Shown: positions 53,039-60,891 of the stretch, one piece after another
Layout of the letters: every line of letters starts with the position of its first letter
Numbering within the stretch: position 1 is the stretch's first letter
From: Bacteroidales bacterium
GTDB lineage: Bacteria > Bacteroidota > Bacteroidia > Bacteroidales > FEN-979
Reading direction: 5' to 3'
NCBI GenBank assembly: GCA_023229525.1
Contig: JALNZC010000006.1
Location: 62,001-126,000 of the forward strand
DNA length: 64,000 nucleotides
Position numbers and translations under genes: made by a program
Notes under the pieces: model-generated
The model's database searches: none
Seen by the model: the letters and a program-made list of their open reading frames with translations, nothing else
Told to the model about the DNA's origin: nothing

Positions 53039-53452
53039 TTAGTTAAAAAAAATTGGTGATACCACTGAGAACAACAATAACAAAATACTTACTACCAAAT
53101 AGAAACTCACATACCATCCTCTTCGTTTTCTTACAGCAACAGTTTCATTTTTAAAATCATCAATAACATTCTTGATAAACACTTTATTTTTTCTGTAATA
53201 GATATATAGTAAAATGTAAATTGGTGATATCAATAAAGGAAATAACAAAAATCTATCGAGAAGACCATTATCTATTCTTATTTCACTTACAACATCTTTT
53301 TTAACAATACCTTGAACAAATCCAATTATTGTCAAAATGTGAATTAATAACAATGCTCCAATAACAATATAGGCATGGATCCAACCATCTGAAGAGTTTT
53401 TGTATTTATAGATGGTTTTAAAGCGATAAAAAATATAAAGAAAAAATTTCAT
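53039..53452 (-). CDS. Small three-helix membrane protein, candidate immunity protein
   Basis: The 137-residue protein has three predicted membrane helices (about residues 26-48, 66-86 and 113-135) with basic cytoplasmic turns (KNKVFIKN and RKRRGWY). It starts 11 bp after the stop of the RHS protein with a variable tail and is strongly AT-rich. Small unrelated membrane proteins immediately downstream of RHS toxins are commonly their immunity proteins. That reading fits a membrane-acting toxin tail, but it is only inferred from position. No family was recognised. Confidence 0.6.
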   Translation of the reverse strand: MKFFLYIFYRFKTIYKYKNSSDGWIHAYIVIGALLLIHILTIIGFVQGIVKKDVVSEIRIDNGLLDRFLLFPLLISPIYILLYIYYRKNKVFIKNVIDDFKNETVAVRKRRGWYVSFYLVVSILLLLFSVVSPIFFN

Positions 53453-53463
53453 GGGTTAAGAAT

Positions 53464-56400
53464 TCAATGTTTATACTCCAATAAGCCTGATCCATCTATA
53501 ATTCCATAACTAAAAGAAACAACTGCTCCAACAGGATTAGCCTTCATAAAAATAAATGCAACATCAAGGATCATTTTACCGGTACTAAGACTGCCATTTA
53601 TATAATCCCCCTTTATAAAATAATTCTGAGCTTTATAAAAATGGTCTGCTAATGCAATTACACCTAACGCATTTCCAAGCATTTTCGCTCCAGATATTAT
53701 TTTTCCTAGGGCTTGAAAAGCTTCCCTTTCACTACCTATTAATTTGCTACCTTGTTTCACTTCTGCTAATGCTTGAGCTTGGGTTAATTCTGCAGAACCT
53801 TTAGCGAGAGCATTTATTGAACCTACAACAGTAATACCTTTATTTGCATCATCACTCAAAAGACTTTTTTTACTATCGTCTGCTTTTTCGTTTTTCTTAT
53901 TTTTATCTCCATTTTCGTCTTTTTTTCCGCCTTTTTTATCTGAATTCTCCTCATCACAACTCCAAATTGTAATTCCATTTAAAAAAATATCTGCCCAGTA
54001 ATTTTCATTATCTCGAGGAGTGTCGTCAAATAAAACGGGAGATTTGCCATCCGGATCAATAAACCTAATCGGATTATCCATACCATAGGTATATGGACTC
54101 CATCTTCTGCTCTTCTCCGCCATTGGATCCACTGAGTGCCACCTCCCCAATTGCGGGTCATAGAACCTGGCTCCGTAATCGTACCATTGCAACCCATACT
54201 CCGGTTGCAGCTCTTTGCCGTTGTATAAATGGTTGTTGGGTAGATCGGCCGTGGAGGTTTGGCAAAGGGCTTCGATTTGCATGCCGAAAGGATAGTAGTG
54301 CTGGTATCCGGCAACCTGGGGCAGGCCGGGAGCAGCCTGGGTATACATGGCCCGGGTATTGCCCAGGTGATCTTTCATGAAATATTCTTGCCTGTAAAAA
54401 CCATCTTCATGTACAATTCTTCCTTCGCTGGTTAAGATATATTGAAGAACACCATTCCAGTTGTAAACAAAATTACCGGCATAGATAAGAGAACTCTCCG
54501 GCAGGGCATTGCCATCCATCACCATCTTAGCCAGTTTGTTGCCGGCGCCGTCGTAAATGTACCTGATCTTTTCACCGTAACCGAAATCCAGTAATTCGGG
54601 TTTATTGAGGTAGTTATAAACGATAGGAGCATTCATCTCTTTGTCAGTCGATTTGACCATATTCCCGTTGGCATCATAAAAAAAACTTTGTCCGGTCGAA
54701 GTACTTCCCGGATAATCGATCACATTTGGTACATCCCCGATGGAATCTGTAACGTACATGATCTGGTTTTTATCAGAAAGATACGTGTACCTTAATTCAT
54801 CAATTTTCTGAGAATTGGCCCCATAACGATCAAGCTGCAGTATGTTGCCGTTTTTATCATAGGTAATATTTTTTTCATCAAACGATCCATCGTGTAAATA
54901 CCCGTTGCCATTGCCATGGTAATATTCTGCATTTGTCAAACGATCCAGGTCATCGTATCCGTAAACATAGGCGCTTTTCAGCTGGTCACGGTTCGTTGCC
55001 CAATTTACGCAGGCTATGTTTCCGTTATACTGAACAGGATCTGTTGGATTGATCCCGACATCGTTGTAATGCAATTTCATCGCAAATATATCCTGATCGG
55101 TTGCCATATTATCAGGGTCGTTGATTGAGGTCAGCCAGCCTCTGATGTTGTAAAGATAATCGGTTTTTTGTAAAAAGGGTTGATAACTTCCCCCGACTGA
55201 TTCGGAATGGGTTTGCTTTTCTGCAAGTTGACCCAGCGGATCATAATGCATTGAGGCCATCATCACTTTTGGCTGATTGGGTAAACCTTCAATAATGTGT
55301 TCAAGCAACCTTCCCCGGTGATCGTAAACAAGGCTATCTTTATATTCAATGGTTCTGGCAAAAGCAGAATCTTTGGTTTTTTGAACTTCCAGTCTCCCGG
55401 TGAATGAATATTTATTGGTTGCCACATTGTGGCCGTCAAAACACGGGTTATCGGCTACCGTTTGGATAACACGACATTTATCATCATAATATTCAGCGCT
55501 TAATATCCAATGTTTCATGATTGATTCGTCGCCCATCACCTTCAGTTTGGTTCCCGTGAGCAAATTTTTAACATTCGTTAATTTTTCCGTTTCGGTAACG
55601 ATGCCGTTGTCGGTATCAAAATGGAATTCTGCCGGGGCAAAATCATAGTTATCGTAATATGAAACCGTCAGCACATTATAAATATTATAATTACTAAGTG
55701 CGGTAACAACATTACGCGTATATCCATGCCATGTATTATCATAAATTCCATTGATGGTTTCGCTAAGGTTGGTCACGTTTGCATCATAAAGATCCTGCAT
55801 TTGTACGCGGTTCAATGGTGAAGATGTTGAATAATGCCGGTAAATTCCGGTCATCACCTGACGATTCAGATTGTCGTAACAAAACAACAGCCAATTCCTG
55901 GGATCTTCTACTCTCATTTTTTCATCCTGGCTCATCACCAGTCTGTCGCGTTTATCATAAATCATGTATTGCCATCCAGCGCCGGGAAGTTTCTTTTCAA
56001 CCATCCGGTGACGGGCGTCATAATTATAATAATAGCAATAAGACAAGTTCTCAGGAGTAACATATGGTCCTGTGGCCTTGGGAGGCACAACGCATCGCAA
56101 TAAACCGATATCATCATATACATAGCGGGTTTGATACCAGGAACCCCCGAATTGGTTTTCTACCATAACAACTTGCCCGCTTTTGTTTTTATATTCTCTT
56201 GTAATGGAACGATTTATACCTGATTCATTTTCATTCTCATTTTTAGTTACGTTTACAAATAATTGACCTGTTCCATAAGTAATGCCGGAAAATGAATTAT
56301 CAACCATTTTCCAGCCGGGTACATCAGATTCATTAACCGTATATTCCATCTCCACGACATGTTCCTGATCAGGAGTATTGGGCTTAAAAGCCCAGTCGGC

Positions 56401-57099
56401 GCCAGGCGCCGATTGCTTGAGGATCCGGTTGAGCGGCGATGCTTCATAAAAGGGTTGTGAAAATCCATAATCTCTATTGGCTGGACCAAACAGATTTTCG
56501 ATAAAATTTTTCTGAATTGCCGGATAATTCGCATCATATTCGCCATTCCGGCCATTCACCGACTCATAAGGAAGGAAATTGGAATCAGGTCTGCCTGCAA
56601 AGTCATAAGAATAGGGTTTGATCATATCTTTCTGACCGGGACTTGCCATTACCGATACATCCTGTAACTTGCGGCCAAGGCCATCAAAATAGGTTATATC
56701 GGTGGATACCTGGCTACAATTATAATTACCGTTTGAAATGAACTCGGGTATTTGCGGAGTTTTCGTAATAATATAATTCATGTTGGAAGGGGAAATAACC
56801 AGATTCCCCGGAATAGGAGGATGAACGTAATTTGTCCCGTTTCCCGTGAAATTCGGGTCAATGTAAGCATGGTATTCAACCTCCCTGTTGGACTCGAAGC
56901 CCGGTTTGTGAACGATCTCCTGTTTGGCAACAATTGTAGCGTCACCGATCATCGCGTGCGACATTTCGATGGTAAAAGGATATTGCGCATGAACGGACAA
57001 ACCGGATAAAATCAGGTAAATTCCTACTGCCGTGATAAGCAACAAGACCTGATTACAAGAGATTTTTCTCACTTTTGTGTTTTGCGATCGAGGTATCAT
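53464..57099 (-). CDS. DUF6443/RHS protein with variable C-terminal tail (RHS-B)
   Basis: The 1211-residue protein has a signal peptide (cleavage near SVHAQ, residue 39), a DUF6443-type N-domain (TDITYFDGLGRKLQDVSV), YD repeats (ITREYKNKSGQVV, RYVYDDIGLL and others) and the RHS core ending in KDHLGNTRAMY, YGARFYDPQLGRWHSVDP and NPIRFIDPDGK. The DPDG motif at residues 1015-1018 marks the usual boundary. The final 192 residues are unrelated to RHS repeats: a Lys/Asp/Glu-rich linker, then a hydrophobic, Gly/Ala-rich module (residues 1085-1205). Base composition turns AT-rich at this boundary. It is probably a polymorphic toxin with an immunity gene 11 bp downstream. Confidence 0.85.
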   Translation of the reverse strand: MIPRSQNTKVRKISCNQVLLLITAVGIYLILSGLSVHAQYPFTIEMSHAMIGDATIVAKQEIVHKPGFESNREVEYHAYIDPNFTGNGTNYVHPPIPGNLVISPSNMNYIITKTPQIPEFISNGNYNCSQVSTDITYFDGLGRKLQDVSVMASPGQKDMIKPYSYDFAGRPDSNFLPYESVNGRNGEYDANYPAIQKNFIENLFGPANRDYGFSQPFYEASPLNRILKQSAPGADWAFKPNTPDQEHVVEMEYTVNESDVPGWKMVDNSFSGITYGTGQLFVNVTKNENENESGINRSITREYKNKSGQVVMVENQFGGSWYQTRYVYDDIGLLRCVVPPKATGPYVTPENLSYCYYYNYDARHRMVEKKLPGAGWQYMIYDKRDRLVMSQDEKMRVEDPRNWLLFCYDNLNRQVMTGIYRHYSTSSPLNRVQMQDLYDANVTNLSETINGIYDNTWHGYTRNVVTALSNYNIYNVLTVSYYDNYDFAPAEFHFDTDNGIVTETEKLTNVKNLLTGTKLKVMGDESIMKHWILSAEYYDDKCRVIQTVADNPCFDGHNVATNKYSFTGRLEVQKTKDSAFARTIEYKDSLVYDHRGRLLEHIIEGLPNQPKVMMASMHYDPLGQLAEKQTHSESVGGSYQPFLQKTDYLYNIRGWLTSINDPDNMATDQDIFAMKLHYNDVGINPTDPVQYNGNIACVNWATNRDQLKSAYVYGYDDLDRLTNAEYYHGNGNGYLHDGSFDEKNITYDKNGNILQLDRYGANSQKIDELRYTYLSDKNQIMYVTDSIGDVPNVIDYPGSTSTGQSFFYDANGNMVKSTDKEMNAPIVYNYLNKPELLDFGYGEKIRYIYDGAGNKLAKMVMDGNALPESSLIYAGNFVYNWNGVLQYILTSEGRIVHEDGFYRQEYFMKDHLGNTRAMYTQAAPGLPQVAGYQHYYPFGMQIEALCQTSTADLPNNHLYNGKELQPEYGLQWYDYGARFYDPQLGRWHSVDPMAEKSRRWSPYTYGMDNPIRFIDPDGKSPVLFDDTPRDNENYWADIFLNGITIWSCDEENSDKKGGKKDENGDKNKKNEKADDSKKSLLSDDANKGITVVGSINALAKGSAELTQAQALAEVKQGSKLIGSEREAFQALGKIISGAKMLGNALGVIALADHFYKAQNYFIKGDYINGSLSTGKMILDVAFIFMKANPVGAVVSFSYGIIDGSGLLEYKH

Positions 57100-57111
57100 T
57101 AAAATGCAGTG

Positions 57112-59226
57112 TTATTGAAGGATAATTTTTTTCGTGGCATCCCCGCGTTCCGTTTTAATGCTCAGTGTATATAATCCTTTTGGCATGGCGCCAAGATTAA
57201 ACTCAAGGTGTGTGTTTTTCAAATATTCCGAAGCCGGCCGCGCTAAAACTTCCTTTCCCATCGGATCGTACATCGAAAGCTCCAATGATTTAAAAGAAAA
57301 TGAAAAATATAGCGTAACCAAATCCTGGGTCGGGTTAGGAAAGAGAATACAGCTTCCGGAAATTATCTCCGATATCTTATTGGGTGACGTTCTTGTCATG
57401 GTGATTACAATATCGTCGTATCCCGGACATCCCCTTTCATTCATAACGGTCAGGCTGATCAGGTTAGGGCCTTCGTGTAACTCTTCCCCTTTAATGACAT
57501 AAACAGGGCTAGTTAATCCATTGTTCCATAAGTACCTGGCATATTTTTCATGGATTTGCAAAACAAGCCGTGCAGTATCGGCAATGATGGTATCGTTTCC
57601 AAGATTTATGACCGGCCGGGCAATTTCAACAACCTCGATCGTATCGTAAATATAACAGCCGTTGGGAGAAATCAATTCCAAAGGATATTCACCGCCGTGA
57701 TCAATATTAAATGTACGCTCACGACTCATTCCGTTGGCCCAGTCGTAAGATGTAAATCCCTCACCCGCATCAAGTTGCAAGCGGCTTCCTTCACAGAGAT
57801 ATTCAGGCTGTTTAAAAACAGGCGCTTTACGACTGCAATTTTCCAACCGGCAAATGAAGATATCTTCCTCTCCGGCCGATTGCAGTGTTTTCTCCGACAA
57901 GGCAAACGTTTGCCTGAATGAACCCGCCAGATAAATGTAACCTTTACTTCCCGGCATCATGCACGTTGCATAATCATTGGCTTCGCCTCCGGCGCGTTGC
58001 ATCCATTTCAGGTTTCCGGAAAAATCCAAAGCCAGGAGAAAAACATCGCTACCGTTACCGGATGCAGTCAGCGTTATCTGATCAAAATCGATTGATGAAG
58101 TGAAGGAGCCGGATAAAATAATCTCATTGCCTGATTGAATAACCTTTGAGGCCCGGTCTTTTTTCATGCCTCCGATCTGTTTGTACCACTTTATTTTCAG
58201 CTCCCTGTCGAGACATAGGAGAAAAATATCGTCACTTCCCCGGGAGTGCAAAACCTGATCCCCAATCAACATATTATCGCTGAAACTTCCGGCAATAAAA
58301 CAAAGATCACCAATACTTAAAACAGAATTTGCTTTGATCTTTTCCCCAGAAGCAAGATGTTTTGCTGAAATTATCTCCCCTTCATGATTGTATTTTGCAA
58401 GAAAAAGACCCCGTTCACGCCGGTTGTTTAATTCGAGTACGAAATCTTTTTGATCTTTTCCATTTTTTTCATCTTTTTCAAATTGTATTTTTCTTTGAAA
58501 AATACCTGCAATATAATGGTTACCGAGACTGTCAATGGCCGTGCAATGTATCTTATCGTCACCTCCGCCACCCAGTACCCGGGCGCTTTTAAATGCGCCG
58601 TTCAAATCAAACCTAAGTATTATCCCATCTGAAAGCCCTCTGGCAATATAGGTCTGTTTCCGTATCCGGAGGGTATCGTGAAAATAGCCTGTAATCATGA
58701 TTTCGCCATACAACGTATCCACGACCATGGAGGTGAGATAATCGAATTTGGAACCGGTGAAGTTTTGAGTCCAGTTCACCGTCCCTTCAGGATTCAGCGA
58801 TGAAATGAAAAAAACGGATTTACATGCATCAAGTTTTTTCTTTTTATTGGAAATTTCTTCTCCTCCTGCAAGGATTACCTGGTTATCTTTCCCTCTCGCA
58901 ATCATGCTGCCAAATCCCGATGTACAATTACGGACATTCTTATTCCAGATAATTTTACCAGATGAATCGATTTTGGCAACGTACATTGTACGAATTGTAT
59001 TGGCGGCCAAACTTGACGACCGGGTCGATATCGTTGTGTCGGTATAGCTGCCGGTAATATAAATAGCTCCGGAGGCATCGCCGGTCATATCATTAACAAG
59101 ATCCCACCCCGGTGTGCCGAGAGTGGCAATCCAATCGGAAAACACCATCTGTGCAATACCGGAAAAATTGAGAAGCAGAGCCAATACCGCCGTGGTTGCT
59201 GCCTGTATCAGGAATTTTTTATTCAT
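57112..59226 (-). CDS. T9SS-exported beta-propeller/PKD-like protein
   Basis: The 704-residue protein starts MNKKFLIQAATTAVLALLL and has a signal peptide ending near GIAQM. It holds several SBBP-like blades (GAIYITGSYTDT, GEIMITGYFHDT, EIILSGSFTSSIDFD, GYIYLAGSFRQTF), a Cys-containing PKD-like segment (YLCEGSRLQLDAGEGFTSYDW) and a T9SS sorting domain (ILFPNPTQDLVTLYFSF then KKIILQ at the end). It is exported and probably acts as an adhesin or carrier for the RHS proteins downstream (12 bp gap to RHS-B). The ATG at 59226 is used; a TTG at 59235 is rejected. Confidence 0.82.
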   Translation of the reverse strand: MNKKFLIQAATTAVLALLLNFSGIAQMVFSDWIATLGTPGWDLVNDMTGDASGAIYITGSYTDTTISTRSSSLAANTIRTMYVAKIDSSGKIIWNKNVRNCTSGFGSMIARGKDNQVILAGGEEISNKKKKLDACKSVFFISSLNPEGTVNWTQNFTGSKFDYLTSMVVDTLYGEIMITGYFHDTLRIRKQTYIARGLSDGIILRFDLNGAFKSARVLGGGGDDKIHCTAIDSLGNHYIAGIFQRKIQFEKDEKNGKDQKDFVLELNNRRERGLFLAKYNHEGEIISAKHLASGEKIKANSVLSIGDLCFIAGSFSDNMLIGDQVLHSRGSDDIFLLCLDRELKIKWYKQIGGMKKDRASKVIQSGNEIILSGSFTSSIDFDQITLTASGNGSDVFLLALDFSGNLKWMQRAGGEANDYATCMMPGSKGYIYLAGSFRQTFALSEKTLQSAGEEDIFICRLENCSRKAPVFKQPEYLCEGSRLQLDAGEGFTSYDWANGMSRERTFNIDHGGEYPLELISPNGCYIYDTIEVVEIARPVINLGNDTIIADTARLVLQIHEKYARYLWNNGLTSPVYVIKGEELHEGPNLISLTVMNERGCPGYDDIVITMTRTSPNKISEIISGSCILFPNPTQDLVTLYFSFSFKSLELSMYDPMGKEVLARPASEYLKNTHLEFNLGAMPKGLYTLSIKTERGDATKKIILQ

Positions 59227-59242
59227 GACGTTCAAACTTAAT

Positions 59243-60295
59243 TTACCGGAGAGTCGATTTTGTTTTTAATTGTTCCACCTCTTTTTGCAACGCGATGATG
59301 TACAGGGTAAGTTCTTCAACTTTTTTGAGCAGGAGGGCATTCATTTCGCCTACATTGAATCCGTTTTCCGAAACCTCTTTGGCCGAAGGTACATCGGGCA
59401 GACGGTTATTGGTTTGAATAAACCGGTCTACTTCCTGCAACCCAGGTAAATTATAATCCTTGTTAAAAACATAATCGGGCCAATGATTTTTAAGTTTGAT
59501 CTTCATCTCCTCGCAAATCGCAGTGCCGTTTACGGCCAGTTTGTATCCATAAGTATTTGGTATTCCAATGCCTACATTACCATTGATTATTGAAAATACC
59601 GATGTGTCTGCCCACACCCCATTCCCATTTTTGTCTTGGCACATGAAAACCGAGCCGGTATTGGCCCTATCTTTAATTTTTAGTTTATCAGTTGCCAAGA
59701 AATTTTTACAGTCCAAAAGTCCCTCTACCTGGACACCCCCACCGGATATTGTCAAAGGGGTTGTCATATAAGGAGATTTATTACCATCATTCAGTGAATC
59801 TTCACGACATGGTGTATCGTCATATGTAAATTCAAATGGTTGATCTCTGTTAGCAATCGTAATGCCGGTTGCGTTACCTCCGGTACAACCGATAACACCA
59901 TTGACATCTAATTTGTACTTCGGATCCACAACACCAATTCCAACGTTATTTTGAAAATAGTTTTTGGGTATTATGGAACTAAGTTGTGTTTGGTAAATAC
60001 CGTAATAGACGCCATTCCTGATACACCAACTTTCGACTGTACCAATAGAGCCAGTATTCGATCCAGCAGGAATTGCTTCAATTTTTAATAATGTTTGATT
60101 GACTGGACTTGAAAAAATATGAAGCTTGGCAGTAGGTTTGGTTAGACCAATCCCGATTTTTGCCGCTGCATTATCTCCTGATTCATAAATGTTGCTGGTG
60201 CCGGTTGAACTCTTAACAATTGTTTGCGCGTTGGCTGGATTCATCACTGCGATTAAACAGATAATGAGAAGCAAGTATAATTTTTGTGGGTTCAT
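59243..60295 (-). CDS. Secreted tail-fibre-like protein
   Basis: The 350-residue protein has a signal peptide (cleavage after NPANAQ, residue 24). Repeats of the form IGIGLTKPTAKLHIF, NVGIGVVDPKYKLDVNG and NVGIGIPNTYGYKLAVNG follow, the hallmark of Bacteroidota tail-fibre-like proteins. The C-terminus has EVDRFIQTNNRLPDVPS, GFNVGEMNALLLKKVEELTLYI and a coiled coil to the end, matching the trimerising module often placed next to T9SS or RHS proteins. It is the first gene of the minus-strand operon that contains the RHS genes (16 bp gap to the propeller gene). A structural, surface-exposed stalk role is likely. Confidence 0.8.
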   Translation of the reverse strand: MNPQKLYLLLIICLIAVMNPANAQTIVKSSTGTSNIYESGDNAAAKIGIGLTKPTAKLHIFSSPVNQTLLKIEAIPAGSNTGSIGTVESWCIRNGVYYGIYQTQLSSIIPKNYFQNNVGIGVVDPKYKLDVNGVIGCTGGNATGITIANRDQPFEFTYDDTPCREDSLNDGNKSPYMTTPLTISGGGVQVEGLLDCKNFLATDKLKIKDRANTGSVFMCQDKNGNGVWADTSVFSIINGNVGIGIPNTYGYKLAVNGTAICEEMKIKLKNHWPDYVFNKDYNLPGLQEVDRFIQTNNRLPDVPSAKEVSENGFNVGEMNALLLKKVEELTLYIIALQKEVEQLKTKSTLR

Positions 60296-60571
60296 GTGTT
60301 ATGGTATTACTTTGAAATGATTAACTTTTGATTTGATTCTAAGATTTGAGACAGAGCTATTGATAGATGGATTAAATGATAGCAACAATTTGATCCGAAA
60401 AATGTGATCAGGATGGGTGAAAATTATGTTTTCATACTGAAATGCCAAAGATAAATTAATAAATTCGGTTTTTCACGGTCAACTTTCCTCAAATATTTTT
60501 TCCGATTTTCGGAATTTGCCTTATTTGGCCACTCTGTTGAACCCGGGCAATAAGCATGTCTGAGATTCAAA
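60296..60571. other. Upstream region of the RHS operon
   Basis: No gene was found in this AT-rich stretch. The complement of 60446-60453 reads TATCTTTG (-7 match), which would give a leader of about 145 nt for the tail-fibre gene. No clear -33 element was seen. Confidence 0.35.
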
Positions 60572-60733
60572 CACCTCATCCCCCGGCCTTTACTCCTTGT
60601 AGAGAAGGGGTGCAGAGGTTGAGGTCCTCAGGTAAATTCCCGCTCCTTGGGGCGGAATCCGGATCCGGGATTTGTTTTTGGATTTATACCATTGATTATA
60701 TAAAAGGCTGTTCCTTGCGGGACAGCCTTTTTT
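60572..60733 (+). repeat. Direct repeat copy B (partner at 47396-47562)
   Basis: It aligns with copy A through the CACCTCA opening, GAGAAGGGGTG, the GGTAAATTCC segment, ATTTG then TTTATACC and the terminator hairpin. It lies between the RHS operon (minus strand) and paralogue 3 (plus strand). Confidence 0.85.
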
Positions 60734-60734
60734 T
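60703..60734 (+). terminator. Orphan terminator hairpin in repeat copy B
   Basis: AAAGGCTGTTCC and GGGACAGCCTTT pair around TTGC, followed by T. No plus-strand gene precedes it, so it appears to be a leftover of an older arrangement. Confidence 0.8.
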
Positions 60735-60824
60735 CGTGCGCAGAACTTGAACCTGAAAAATACCATGCTTACCGTCACTTCCACCGGGATTATCGAATAA
60801 GTTAGAAATTCTGATATATAAAAA

Positions 60825-60854
60825 TTGAATCTGTCCTTTTTTTTTGTAAGTTTG
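60825..60854 (+). promoter_or_regulatory. Promoter of Asp-box paralogue 3
   Basis: TTG at 60825-60827, a 19-bp spacer and TAAGTTTG at 60847-60854 match the Bacteroidota consensus exactly in spacing. The start would be near 60861, about 30 bp before the ATG. Confidence 0.6.
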
Positions 60855-60891
60855 TGACAAGCAATTTCCATAAACCTATAAAATTTATCTC

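Noticed and set aside
60590..60871. 93-codon minus-strand frame in the repeat copy B region
   Set aside because: It covers the terminator and promoter of paralogue 3 and has no conserved features.
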